38,220 nucleotides of DNA from DASXMT01 sp036521415 (GCA_036521415.1 DATDHU010000076.1:1-38220); one strand, 5' to 3'; positions 1 to 8,056 are shown, counted from the first letter of the stretch. Numbers and translations are program-made. Notes: generated by a model from the letters alone, not told the origin.

Positions 1-36
1 AAGGGATCGGCGCTGGAGAGAACGCGCCGTCGTTGA
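1..36 (+). CDS. Possible 3' end of a membrane protein insertase gene (partial)
   Basis: The first frame reads eleven codons rich in Lys and Arg and then TGA at 34-36. A basic tail ending just before jag is what the C-terminus of YidC/OxaA would look like, and yidC is the usual upstream neighbour of jag. There is far too little sequence to identify it. The call rests on position alone. Confidence 0.22.
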   Translation, partial: KGSALERTRRR

Positions 37-161
37 CCGCCGTCGACTCGGGCAGACAAGGCGCGGCCGACGGCCGGCGAGACAGGGATGGACAACAGCG
101 ACTCGGCCGTGGTGCCTCGTCGAATGGTGCCGGTCGTGTACCGGCTGAGAGTGAGGATGCC

Positions 162-635
162 GTGGAAGAGACACTGACACTGGAGCAACAGGGTGAGACT
201 GCGCAGGAGTTCATCACTGGTGTCATCCGTGAATTCGGGCTCTCTGCTGAGGTTGGATTCCGACAGATCGACGATGAGACCGTCGAGGTGGCTGCAACCG
301 GGAACGACCTCGGGATCCTCGTTGGCCCCCGCGGGGCAACCCTCACGGCACTTCAGGATCTGACTCGGACCTACGTCCAACGGCAATCCGTCAGTCGTAC
401 CGATCGGATCCTGGTCGACGTAGGCGGATACCGCGAGAAGCGCTCGGCAGCCTTGCGCCGGTTCACGGAGGGCATCGTGAACGAGGTCAAGGAGTCCGGT
501 GAGGAACGGGCGCTCGAGCCGATGTCAGCCCCCGATCGCAAGGTCGTACACGATGCAGTGAACGAGATCGAGGGTGTCGAGACCCGCTCCGAAGGCGAGG
601 AGCCCAGGCGATACATCGTCATTGCCCCCAGCTAG
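162..635 (+). CDS. khpB: Jag/KhpB-type RNA-binding protein (KH + R3H)
   Basis: This is a small RNA-binding protein of the Jag/KhpB (SpoIIIJ-associated) family, which acts in the cytoplasm on RNA and influences cell elongation in other bacteria. It has a KH domain with the GxxG loop (GPRG) and a C-terminal R3H domain with the Arg-x3-His signature (in PDRKVVHDAV). The N-terminal Jag_N domain is absent, as in other actinobacterial versions. I chose the GTG at 162 because a GAGG lies five bases upstream and the recognisable protein begins there, giving 157 aa. The frame is open back to the window edge. A TTG at 33 would add a low-complexity Gly/Arg-rich stretch, so the start is uncertain. It sits upstream of rsmG, the normal order near the origin. 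Confidence 0.9.
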   Translation: MEETLTLEQQGETAQEFITGVIREFGLSAEVGFRQIDDETVEVAATGNDLGILVGPRGATLTALQDLTRTYVQRQSVSRTDRILVDVGGYREKRSAALRRFTEGIVNEVKESGEERALEPMSAPDRKVVHDAVNEIEGVETRSEGEEPRRYIVIAPS

Positions 636-743
636 GCGGCACCTCTGGGCCGGGACTGGCCCTGGGGCCGGGGAAGCCTGCCGCCAGCATCGTTACGTCG
701 GACCTGCTGTTGCTGCTGCAGCAATGGCTCGACGTGCGCCGAT

Positions 744-1424
744 GTGATGGCCGGTCCTCGCTCCGGAGGGGACAAGGACGCCTTGTGGGCCCGGGTACCG
801 GCATTGGTGCATGACCAGCTGCGAAGGTCAGCTGACGTCGGCTTTCTTGGAAGCATGCCGGTCGACGACCAGATCGAGCATGCCCTTGGGTTCGTGTGGA
901 CGATCGAATTGGTGTCGGATGGACCACCGGGATCGGTCGTCGATCTTGGTAGCGGTGGAGGGTTGCCCGGCTTAGTTCTCATTGCCTGTTGGCCGGAAGC
1001 CACATTCTTGCTCATCGACTCGAACCAGCGTCGCACCGAGTTCTTGGCCGAGGAGATGGAGAGGTCCGGCGAAACCAGCCGTGTCTCGGTCGTACGGGCT
1101 AGGGCGGAGGAGGCAGGCCGTGCCGGCGAGTTCCGTGAGCGTACGAACGTCGTCGTGGCCCGCTCTTTTGGAGCACCAGGGACGACAGCAGAGTGTGCCT
1201 CACCACTCCTGGCCGTCGGCGGACAGGCGGTCGTCTCAGAGCCTCCCGTGGCAGGATCGGGCGAGCGGTGGCCAGCCCGCGGTCTTGCTCAACTGGGACT
1301 CGAGCCTGCCGGGCAGTTCCGCTTCCTCGACCGATTCGGCTACCAAGTCCTGCACAAAGTCGAGACTTGCGACGAACGGTACCCTCGTAGAGTGGGAGTC
1401 CCGGCCAAGCGCCCTCTCTTCTGA
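744..1424 (+). CDS. rsmG: 16S rRNA (guanine-N7)-methyltransferase RsmG
   Basis: RsmG (GidB) methylates N7 of a guanine in the 530 loop of 16S rRNA using S-adenosylmethionine. Loss of it gives low-level streptomycin resistance in other bacteria. The SAM-binding motif is clear at residues 65-78 (VVDLGSGGGLPGLV). The downstream acidic residue in LLIDSN and the C-terminal RYPRRVGVPAKRPL segment are family hallmarks. At 226 aa the length is normal. The start is GTG at 744 followed directly by an ATG at 747; either could be used. It lies 108 bp after jag and is followed by a long gene-poor segment carrying parS sites. Confidence 0.95.
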   Translation: MMAGPRSGGDKDALWARVPALVHDQLRRSADVGFLGSMPVDDQIEHALGFVWTIELVSDGPPGSVVDLGSGGGLPGLVLIACWPEATFLLIDSNQRRTEFLAEEMERSGETSRVSVVRARAEEAGRAGEFRERTNVVVARSFGAPGTTAECASPLLAVGGQAVVSEPPVAGSGERWPARGLAQLGLEPAGQFRFLDRFGYQVLHKVETCDERYPRRVGVPAKRPLF

Positions 1425-1512
1425 TTGCTCGCTGGGTGATCACTTGGGCAGTCCTAGTCTGCGGTACGGGTCCGACCTATCCAGGATCAACCAGGACGCC
1501 AGGCCCCCGGAG

Positions 1513-1528
1513 TGTTTCACGTGAAACA
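1513..1528. other. parS site 1
   Basis: The 16-bp sequence TGTTTCACGTGAAACA is a perfect palindrome and an exact match to the bacterial chromosomal parS consensus bound by ParB. It lies 88 bp after rsmG and about 1.16 kb upstream of the parA start, in non-coding DNA. ParB would load here as a CTP-dependent clamp and spread. Confidence 0.95.
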
Positions 1529-1966
1529 TCTGGGAGTTCCTCCGTCGGGCGAGATCAAGGGCTCCGTGCTCGGGTATACCCCTGGGTTGAATCTCGGACC
1601 GGTCGCCTCCTGTTCCGGGCGGCCTGCCGTAATTTGCCCCGATGCCTGAGGGATCTCGCAGGGGAAATGTAGAGCGGGCAGCCGATAGTTGGACGTTGCC
1701 GGTTTGGACTCCGATGAAATAAATGGTCGTGTGACGTTTCGAGCGCGGCCAAGGGGGCCGGTCCGAGTCTCCCTCTCGAGATCGCCGGACACCCGGGAAT
1801 CCCCTTTCCGGCCGCTGTCCGGGTCCTCCGCAGAGCCGGGGACCCTCAACTCCACGTCCGTCGGTGAGTCCTGCTCATCCGGCGCTCTGAAATCGTGGCC
1901 GACGGCAGGGACAGGCCCTTCCATGGTGTCGCATGGATCCCCTGCCGGAACCGAATGCGAGAAAGA

Positions 1967-1988
1967 GTTCACGTACATGTACATGAAC
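1967..1988. promoter_or_regulatory. 22-bp near-perfect palindrome
   Basis: This inverted repeat has its centre at 1977/1978, contains the core GTACATGTAC and has flanks GTTCA and TGAAC. One symmetric base pair out of eleven does not match. Symmetry of this length in non-coding DNA suggests a dimeric DNA-binding protein, but I cannot name one. The same core recurs at 2304-2311. Confidence 0.4.
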
Positions 1989-2303
1989 CCATTGGCGTCA
2001 TGGCGGCAGGCGTCGATCGGAGGGAAGGGTGTGAGTTTGGGCAGGAAGGCCGGATACTAGTCGGGGTAGAAGCCACCACGAATGGAGAGCGGCCCGGGTT
2101 CTCGGCGAAAGCAGGTCGTTAGCCAATGCGGCCGGATCCCCGCCGATCGCCATGAGCGCTTCGAGCGCCGCCGGGTCCGCGTTGACATTGCGGACGTGGC
2201 TGATTGGCTCTTCGGGTTGGAAGGCGTAGCTTGCGGCTTCAGGCCACTCGCTGCAGCAGACGAGGGTCGTGGGACCCACGAGCTTCCGAGTACCCATTTA
2301 ATC

Positions 2304-2311
2304 TACATGTA
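2304..2311. promoter_or_regulatory. Second TACATGTA palindrome
   Basis: An 8-bp copy of the core found in the 1967-1988 palindrome, 330 bp away and set in an AT-richer stretch. The symmetry does not extend further, so this may be chance or a weak half of a two-site operator. Confidence 0.25.
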
Positions 2312-2576
2312 CACTTTCGAAGCCAAGGTGGGCGACGGGACCCTGACAGAGGAAGGAACTCGTTCTCACCCGCTCCAAGCATTGCGGCGCCGTCCGTCGC
2401 CAGTTCTAGTGATCGGTGACGGCTGGAGCCATTGGGACTCGCGATTTCAACGCCCTTCAACACCCTTGACTTGAGGCGCGAGACGATGCCCGTCTGCGTC
2501 CGGCTGGTTTGGCGGCTCATGCTTGATGACCGAGGCAACCATGACCCCCGACGGGTCGGTTGCGGTGGCGAAGGTG

Positions 2577-2592
2577 TGTTTCACGTGAAACA
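2577..2592. other. parS site 2
   Basis: A second exact TGTTTCACGTGAAACA, about 1.06 kb from the first and 79 bp upstream of the chosen parA start. The 18 bp GTGTTTCACGTGAAACAT are identical in both sites. The parA frame stays open through this site, where it would read VSRET, so an automated start call at 2560 would put parS inside the gene. The ribosome-binding site argues for the start at 2671 and for parS lying in the promoter/leader region. Confidence 0.95.
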
Positions 2593-2670
2593 TTCGATTG
2601 GAAACCCTTGACCTCCGAGCGGCCGGAGGCGAGGATGGAGGCCTTGAACCCGAGGCCGAGGAGATCCATC

Positions 2671-4026
2671 ATGCGCGGCCGTCGCCGAGATCGAGACAAG
2701 GCGTCCAACCAGGAGAAACAAGACTCTCCGGTAGAGGTTGAGCCGTTGTCCGCCGAACGAAGCGCCGACGGGGTGCATTCCGAGCTGACGAGCTCGGGCG
2801 AAGTGGCTTCCGATGAACCGGAAACCCAAACGCAGCCGGGGCCCCAATCCGAAAGCGAACCGGTTGCCACGGCGCCGGCCGAACCCAAGCCGGCCGATCC
2901 CGAGCCGGTCGAACCCGAGCGGGGCGAACCCGAGCGGGGACGGGCCGATCCTGACCCGGCCGAGGTGCGGCCTGAGCCTGCGCATGATGGTAAGCCTGAA
3001 ACCGATCGGACTCCCGCTCCCGCTGCGAGCGTCACCTCAGCCAGAGCCGAAGCCCCTTCGGTCGCCCCGACCCAAACCACTGCCGCTCCCCCGGCCGAGC
3101 AGCCCACCGAGGCCACCGCTACGGCCCCAGCCGCTCCCGCCGCGCCCACTGTCGTCGCGGAGACGGTCGACGCCGTCGCTGCGGATAGTGAGGCTCGACT
3201 GACCCAGCCTTCTGAGAAAACGGCCGCCGGGGAAGAGCCACAGTCCGCTTCGCACCTCCCGCTCCCCCGGATCATCGCCGTCGCCAATCAGAAAGGCGGC
3301 GTAGGCAAGACCACGACGTCGGTCAACTTGGGCGCCGCCCTGGCCGAGCTCGGCTTCCGGGTGCTGGTCGTTGACCTCGATCCCCAGGGAAACGCCACCA
3401 CGGGGCTGGGGGTGGATGCCAGGAACTTCGAGCGGTCGATGTACGACGTCATTATGCGGGACGACCCCCTCGAGGACTGCATCGAGCCCACCAACATGAA
3501 GAACCTCTTCGTCGCTCCGGCCACCATCGACCTGGCCGGAGCCGAGATCGAATTGGTGCCTGCCTTCAGCCGCGAGCTCAAGTTGAAGCGGGCGATCGAG
3601 ACGGTGATCGACGACTTCGACTACGTACTGATCGACTGCCCACCGTCCCTCGGGCTGATCACGGTCAACGGGTTGGCCGCGGCCGCCGAGGTGATGGTCC
3701 CGATCCAGTGCGAGTACTACGCCCTCGAGGGCCTCAGTCAGCTGCTTCGCAACGTTCATCTGGTTGCCTCCAACCTCAACGATGGGCTCGATGTGTCGAC
3801 CATCGTGCTGACCATGTACGACGCCAGGACGAAGCTCTCCGACCAGGTGGCGTCTGAGGTGCGGGAGCACTTTGGGGCGAAGGTGTGCCGGAACGTCATA
3901 CCCAGGACCGTCCGCTTGTCGGAAGCCCCTTCGTTCGGGCAGCCGATCTCCGTGTTCGATCCCACCTCCCGGGGGGCCATCGCCTACCGGGAGCTAGCGA
4001 AGGAGGTCAGCGGTGGCGCGTCGTAG
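2671..4026 (+). CDS. parA: Chromosome-partitioning ATPase ParA
   Basis: ParA is the deviant-Walker ATPase that, with ParB bound at parS, segregates chromosome origins. The Walker A motif KGGVGKTTT is at residues 208-216, followed by the switch segment VVDLDPQGNATTGLG and the Walker B-like VLIDCPPSLG. The ParA fold covers roughly residues 199-451. Residues 1-198 form an extension rich in Pro, Glu, Ala and Thr, probably disordered and largely acidic after a basic first dozen residues. Typical ParA proteins are 250-330 aa, so this is unusual. The start at 2671 has GAGGAG seven bases upstream; the frame is open to 2560 but that would run through parS. It overlaps parB by 14 bp. Confidence 0.95.
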   Translation: MRGRRRDRDKASNQEKQDSPVEVEPLSAERSADGVHSELTSSGEVASDEPETQTQPGPQSESEPVATAPAEPKPADPEPVEPERGEPERGRADPDPAEVRPEPAHDGKPETDRTPAPAASVTSARAEAPSVAPTQTTAAPPAEQPTEATATAPAAPAAPTVVAETVDAVAADSEARLTQPSEKTAAGEEPQSASHLPLPRIIAVANQKGGVGKTTTSVNLGAALAELGFRVLVVDLDPQGNATTGLGVDARNFERSMYDVIMRDDPLEDCIEPTNMKNLFVAPATIDLAGAEIELVPAFSRELKLKRAIETVIDDFDYVLIDCPPSLGLITVNGLAAAAEVMVPIQCEYYALEGLSQLLRNVHLVASNLNDGLDVSTIVLTMYDARTKLSDQVASEVREHFGAKVCRNVIPRTVRLSEAPSFGQPISVFDPTSRGAIAYRELAKEVSGGAS

Positions 4027-4990
4027 CGGACTGGGCAAGGGACTGGGCGCGCTGATACCGACGGAGGTCAGTGGCGACCGTTCCTCGGCTCTCCGCGAGG
4101 TTCCCATCGGCAGCATCAAGCCGAATCCACTGCAGCCGCGCTCTCATTTCGACGAGGAGACCATGGCCTCGTTGGCCTCTTCGATCAAGGAGCTCGGCGT
4201 GCTCCAGCCCGTGCTGGTCCGACAGAGCGGGGACGGAGGCGTCGAGGAGTTCGAGCTCATCGCGGGCGAGCGCCGGTGGCGGGCAGCCCGACGGGCAGGC
4301 CTCCAGACGATTCCCGTCCTCATCCAGGTCACCGATGAGGCGCACAGCCTCGAGCAGGCACTGGTCGAGAACCTCCACCGCCAGGACCTAAACGTCCTCG
4401 AGGAGGCGTCGGCCTATCAACAGCTGATCGAGGAGTTCGGTTACACCCACGACGAAGTCGCCACCCGGGTCGGAAGGAGCCGGGCCGCGGTCACCAATAC
4501 CCTCCGGTTGTTGCAACTGCCCTCGGGCGCCCAACGGCTCTTAGCCGAGGGCCAGATCAGTCCCGGTCATGCCCGGGCTCTCCTGGGCACGCCCGACCGG
4601 GGATATCAGGAGACGCTGGCCAAGTCCATCGTTGCGGAAGGACTGACGGTTCGGGCGGTGGAGGAGGCCGTTCGGGCCCGGTCGCAGCCGGACGATCCCG
4701 ACCCAACGCCGGATCTATCCGTGGTCGGGGATCCCGAGCCGGTCGCTGAGCCAGCTGCCGAGGCCGACCCGATGACCGGCGAAGCCCCTCTGGCCCCCCC
4801 ACTGCCCCGGCGTCTCCCGCCGCCGGGCCTGCTCGAGCTGGAGGAATTGCTCTCGAGCCATCTCAACACGCGGGTCAAGGTGGACATGAGCAGCAAACGT
4901 GGGAGGGTCGTGGTCGATTTCGCCACTCTCGAGGACCTCGAGCGTATCTATAAGTTGATGGTTGGAGAACTTGCATCCACAACGGAATGA
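4013..4990 (+). CDS. parB: Chromosome-partitioning CTPase/DNA-binding protein ParB
   Basis: ParB binds parS, hydrolyses CTP and slides along DNA as a clamp, forming the partition complex moved by ParA. The CTP-binding motif GERRWR is at residues 85-90 and the second box ENLHRQDLN at 119-127. A helix-turn-helix region (about 140-165) reads parS, and the last 50 residues form the dimerisation domain after a Pro-rich linker. The length of 325 aa is normal. It begins at GTG with AGGAGG seven bases upstream, inside the last codons of parA, so the two are probably translationally coupled. It converges on the cwlM-like gene. Confidence 0.97.
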   Translation: MARRSGLGKGLGALIPTEVSGDRSSALREVPIGSIKPNPLQPRSHFDEETMASLASSIKELGVLQPVLVRQSGDGGVEEFELIAGERRWRAARRAGLQTIPVLIQVTDEAHSLEQALVENLHRQDLNVLEEASAYQQLIEEFGYTHDEVATRVGRSRAAVTNTLRLLQLPSGAQRLLAEGQISPGHARALLGTPDRGYQETLAKSIVAEGLTVRAVEEAVRARSQPDDPDPTPDLSVVGDPEPVAEPAAEADPMTGEAPLAPPLPRRLPPPGLLELEELLSSHLNTRVKVDMSSKRGRVVVDFATLEDLERIYKLMVGELASTTE

Positions 4991-5095
4991 TTGAACAAGT
5001 CGCGGTGCGTGGGAGTTCTTGACATAACGCTTAAACCCCCAAGTCGCTGACCACCCTACGTAGTTCGATGTATCTAACGCGTCACTAGAGCTTCG

Positions 5096-5122
5096 TCCAC
5101 AACCTGTGCATGAGGTTGTGGA
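5096..5122. terminator. Stem-loop between convergent parB and cwlM-like genes
   Basis: A perfect 10-bp stem, TCCACAACCT pairing with AGGTTGTGGA, with a 7-base loop (GTGCATG). It lies 105 bp after parB and 52 bp past the end of the gene on the other strand, and a short TTT follows on the + strand. The position suits a bidirectional terminator. The arms resemble mismatched DnaA boxes, but at least one mismatch is present in each. Confidence 0.5.
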
Positions 5123-5174
5123 TTTCGAATGGCGAGCAGATCTCTCGTCAAGGTGCAGAGTTGAGCGCTCTGGC

Positions 5175-6170
5175 TCACTCCCAGGCCGAACCGGCCCATC
5201 CGGTGAGTGCGTCGACCACGGCACGAGCGAGATCGGCCGTCTGCTCGACGACCACGGTCGCCGGGCCGATCTCGCAGATCACGGCCGGCATCCGGGTTTC
5301 GCGCAACAGGGGAACGGACATCCCCCGGCAGCCGCCGTCGGCGATGGCCAGTTCGGAGGGCAGGCGCTCCTGCAGGAGCTCAGCCAGGCGTCGCCCCCCG
5401 GGAGACTGGTAGCGGAAGCCGGCGTAGTAAGAGGAGGAACATGATCGTTCGCCGGCTGCCAACCGAAGCCCAAGATAGACCTCGGCCCCGCCGGCGTTGG
5501 CCTCGGAGGCTTGGACCGAGCCGTCGGGATGATGGTGGGTGGTGACGTGTGCACCGTTGGTGACCAACAGCCGCCTGAGTGCTCCGACTGCGGCATCGAG
5601 CCCCCCCTCTTCGCCAATCGCCACTCGGCGACCGGTCAGGGTCCGCGGCGCCTGGCGGAGGCGCTCGCGATCCCGTACCTCGGTGACCAGCTCCTCGGAC
5701 CCCAGGTGGCGGGACCCGAACCGAATGAGCTCCCTGACGGTGGCGGCACCGGCGATCCCATCCACCGGAACCCCGGCGTTGCGCTGGAAGTCGCCGAGGG
5801 CGGCAGAGGTCAGGTCTCCGAAGATCCCATCGACCCGACCAGTGTCGAACCCGAGGGCGCTGAGGCGTTGCTGCAGCTCAGCGACATCGTCGCCCCGCAC
5901 CATCGGTGTCCGCCGGTACAGGAAACGGTCGCCCAGGCGCCGGCCCGCTTCGACCAGTGCCGACCAGGTCTGCACGCCGCAGACTCCGTCGACCCGCAGT
6001 CCGCGCCGGTGCTGGAAGGCCTCCACGGCCGCACCGGTGCCGTCTTCGAATTTGCCTTCCGGGTCGATGGCACACGAGAAACCGAGCGCACCCAACCGGT
6101 ACTGGACATCGGCCACCGCGGCACCCGAATCGCCAGACCGGAGGGGGAGCGACGGTACATCGCTGTTCAC
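5175..6170 (-). CDS. cwlM: CwlM-like N-acetylmuramoyl-L-alanine amidase homologue, probably catalytically dead
   Basis: Two peptidoglycan-binding (PG_binding_1) repeats lie at about residues 10-75 and 88-150, followed by an Amidase_3 domain at about 170-325. In active Amidase_3 enzymes zinc is held by His in DPGHGG, a Glu, His in SIHAN and Glu in VEIGF. Here the first site reads IGEEGG, the third reads LGLRLA, and no equivalent of the second Glu is evident; only Glu in CEIGP is kept. Mycobacterial CwlM is a zinc-site-deficient, cytoplasmic regulator of MurA, encoded in the same parB-trx neighbourhood. No signal peptide is visible here, which agrees. It starts at GTG 41 bp after trxA and is the last gene of the operon. 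Orthology is inferred from synteny plus site loss. Confidence 0.85.
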   Translation of the reverse strand: MNSDVPSLPLRSGDSGAAVADVQYRLGALGFSCAIDPEGKFEDGTGAAVEAFQHRRGLRVDGVCGVQTWSALVEAGRRLGDRFLYRRTPMVRGDDVAELQQRLSALGFDTGRVDGIFGDLTSAALGDFQRNAGVPVDGIAGAATVRELIRFGSRHLGSEELVTEVRDRERLRQAPRTLTGRRVAIGEEGGLDAAVGALRRLLVTNGAHVTTHHHPDGSVQASEANAGGAEVYLGLRLAAGERSCSSSYYAGFRYQSPGGRRLAELLQERLPSELAIADGGCRGMSVPLLRETRMPAVICEIGPATVVVEQTADLARAVVDALTGWAGSAWE

Positions 6171-6210
6171 CCGTGGCCCCCGCGCGCCGCCTCCGGCGCC
6201 GGTCGGCGGC

Positions 6211-6537
6211 TTACAGGTGAGCGGAGAGCTCTTGGAGCAGCTGTCCCTTGCCCTTGGCGCCCACGATCCGAGCGGCGGGCTCCCCGTCCTTGAACAGGAT
6301 GAGGGTGGGGATGCTCATCACATCGAATCGCCTGGTCACATCCAGGTTGTCGTCGATGTTCAGCTTGGCGACCTGCAGCTTGCCCGCCTGCTCGCTGGCG
6401 ATCTCCTCCAAGACGGGGGCGATCATCTTGCACGGGCCACACCATTCGGCCCAGAAGTCCACGAGGACCGGAACGTCTGCCGCTTTGACATGCTCATCAA
6501 AGCTAGCGTCGCTCAAGGTCGTAATTGTCTGGCTCAT
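6211..6537 (-). CDS. trxA: Thioredoxin
   Basis: A 108-aa cytoplasmic thioredoxin with the active site WCGPC (Cys33 and Cys36) and the cis-Pro segment MSIPT. It reduces protein disulfides and is itself reduced by thioredoxin reductase, encoded just upstream. The ATG at 6537 is preceded by AGGAGG about ten bases away. It lies between trxB and the cwlM-like gene, matching the mycobacterial trxB2-trxC-cwlM order. Confidence 0.97.
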   Translation of the reverse strand: MSQTITTLSDASFDEHVKAADVPVLVDFWAEWCGPCKMIAPVLEEIASEQAGKLQVAKLNIDDNLDVTRRFDVMSIPTLILFKDGEPAARIVGAKGKGQLLQELSAHL

Positions 6538-6647
6538 GTTCTGAAGTCCTCCTGGCCCTGGTGGCCGTTCCTTGCGCCCAGCTCAGCGCACAGGTGTACA
6601 ACCGCAGTCTGATCGCTGTCATTCCCGCAGGGGGGTCGGGCAGCGGG

Positions 6648-7613
6648 TCAGTGGGGGCGAGGCAGCGCGTCGAGCCAGCGCTCGACGTCGATCGCGGCCA
6701 TGCACCCCGACCCGGCCGCGGTGATGGCCTGACGGTACTCGTGGTCCTGGACGTCACCACAGGCAAAGACGCCGTCCACGTTGGTCTGCGTGCCTCCGAA
6801 GGTGCGGATGTAGCCGTTTTCCTCGAGCTCGAGCTGTCCCTTGAACAAGGACGTGTTGGGCTCGTGCCCGATGGCCACGAACAGCCCGGCGACCTCGAGG
6901 TTCGATTTCTCGTCCGTGTTGGTGTCACGGAGGACAAGGGACTTCACGGTGGAGTCGCCGATGACATCGGTCACGACCGTGTTCCAGCGGAAGTTGATCT
7001 TGGGATTGGCAAAGGCGCGCTGTTGCATGACCTTCGAGGCCCGCAGCTCGCCCCGCCGGTGAATGATGGTCACGGTCTGGGCGAACCGGGTGAGAAAGAG
7101 CGCCTCTTCCAGGGCCGAGTCCCCTCCACCGACGACGGCGATGTCCCGCTCGCGGAAGAAGAACCCGTCGCAGGTGGCACAGGTGGACACCCCGTAACCG
7201 ATCAGGCGCTCCTCGTTGGGCAGGTTGAGCATCAACGAACGTGCCCCGGTCGCCACGATCATCGCCTGGGCCGTGTAGGCCGGTTCGGCGGCGTCGGGGT
7301 CGTCGGTCCACAGGCCGAACGGACGGGAGGAGAGGTCGACTCTGGACACCTTGGCCGTCACGTATTCGGCCCCGAACCGAGCCGCCTGCTCCCGGAAGGT
7401 CTGCATGAGCTCGGGGCCCATGATCCCGTTCACGAATCCGGGGAAGTTCTCCACCTCGGTGGTGAGCATCAACTGGCCGCCGGGCTGGTCGCTGGTGGAC
7501 GAGGGCTCTCCCTCGATGACCAACGGTGTGAGCTGGGCGCGCGCCGCGTAGATGGCTGCGGTCAACCCGGCCGGGCCCGAGCCAACGATGATGACTTGCC
7601 GCGCTTCGGTCAT
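6648..7613 (-). CDS. trxB: Thioredoxin reductase (NADPH, FAD-dependent)
   Basis: This flavoenzyme passes electrons from NADPH to thioredoxin. The FAD-binding motif GSGPAG is at residues 11-16, the redox pair at Cys145 and Cys148 (CATCDG) and the NADPH-binding motif GGGDSALEE follows. The C-terminal FAD motif ends in GCMAAIDVERWL. From the ATG at 7613 it has 321 aa. The frame is open upstream, but ATG 7613 overlaps the stop of the preceding membrane-protein gene as ATGA and begins exactly at the family N-terminus. Separated from trxA by 110 bp. Confidence 0.96.
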   Translation of the reverse strand: MTEARQVIIVGSGPAGLTAAIYAARAQLTPLVIEGEPSSTSDQPGGQLMLTTEVENFPGFVNGIMGPELMQTFREQAARFGAEYVTAKVSRVDLSSRPFGLWTDDPDAAEPAYTAQAMIVATGARSLMLNLPNEERLIGYGVSTCATCDGFFFRERDIAVVGGGDSALEEALFLTRFAQTVTIIHRRGELRASKVMQQRAFANPKINFRWNTVVTDVIGDSTVKSLVLRDTNTDEKSNLEVAGLFVAIGHEPNTSLFKGQLELEENGYIRTFGGTQTNVDGVFACGDVQDHEYRQAITAAGSGCMAAIDVERWLDALPRPH

Positions 7614-7972
7614 CGCCCGGCAGCACCAGCTTTGGGTGCCCGGGTCGCCCGCTGGGTCCACAGTGCCACACCGATCACAACGAACACCGCCCCGACCAGG
7701 AGGTCAGCTGCCCACACCCGCCCGTCGAAGGCATAGACGGTGAGCAGCCGGATGAGGGCGATCGAGGCCAGGACCACTGTGACCAAGGCGGCGGCGAAGA
7801 CGATGATGCCGAAGACGATGACGCGAGCGACCAGGGACAATGGGCGCACCGTCTTGTCCCGGAGCAGCGAGACCAAGCTGTCGACCAGATCGGTGGCTCG
7901 CGCCGGCCAGTCACCGGCACCAGGTGGGGTGGCGGTGGGGGGGTGTCCTGACCCGTCGGGCTGCGTTTCCAT
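7610..7972 (-). CDS. Small membrane protein of unknown function
   Basis: A 120-aa protein with a polar Pro/Gly-rich N-terminus, a hydrophobic stretch at about residues 48-78, a second at about 89-107 and a basic C-terminus. This is a two-helix membrane hairpin with both ends probably cytoplasmic. It faintly resembles the holin-like two-helix proteins common in Actinobacteria, but no motif settles it. The stop codon overlaps the trxB start (ATGA), so it is probably translated together with trxB. In mycobacteria the equivalent position holds Rv3912/sigM, which this protein does not resemble. Confidence 0.75.
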   Translation of the reverse strand: METQPDGSGHPPTATPPGAGDWPARATDLVDSLVSLLRDKTVRPLSLVARVIVFGIIVFAAALVTVVLASIALIRLLTVYAFDGRVWAADLLVGAVFVVIGVALWTQRATRAPKAGAAGR

Positions 7973-8056
7973 GACCGTGAGGATAGTCGGAAGCCGTGCT
8001 CGACCTGCTTGGATGGCGCGGTCGGGACCGACCGCCTGTATTGAGCGACCCGGCGG

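Larger units (their letters stand above)
1425..2670. other. Gene-poor segment between rsmG and parA
   Basis: About 1.25 kb with no convincing gene. Open frames of 60-155 codons occur on both strands, but they overlap one another, lack good ribosome-binding sites and show no recognisable domain. It holds two perfect parS sites, an AT-richer patch around 1707-1745 and two copies of the palindrome TACATGTA. I searched for DnaA-box-like 9-mers here and saw none, so it does not look like the replication origin. The likely role is a centromere-like segment loaded by ParB plus the parAB promoter. Confidence 0.6.

Noticed and set aside
1517..1984. 155-codon minus-strand ORF
   Set aside because: It ends inside parS 1, has no recognisable domain or ribosome-binding site and overlaps other equally long frames.
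1425..2670. Replication origin between rsmG and parA
   Set aside because: I saw no TTATCCACA-type DnaA boxes and no AT-rich unwinding region; parS sites explain the position near the origin.
2560..2670. Upstream start for ParA including VSRET
   Set aside because: It would translate through parS and lacks the strong GAGGAG present before 2671.
5018..5046. Promoter with TTGACA at 5019-5024
   Set aside because: No acceptable -10 hexamer lies 16-18 bases downstream and no gene follows on that strand.
5096..5122. Pair of inverted DnaA boxes
   Set aside because: The arms differ from the consensus by at least one or two bases, and a terminator between convergent genes is the simpler reading.
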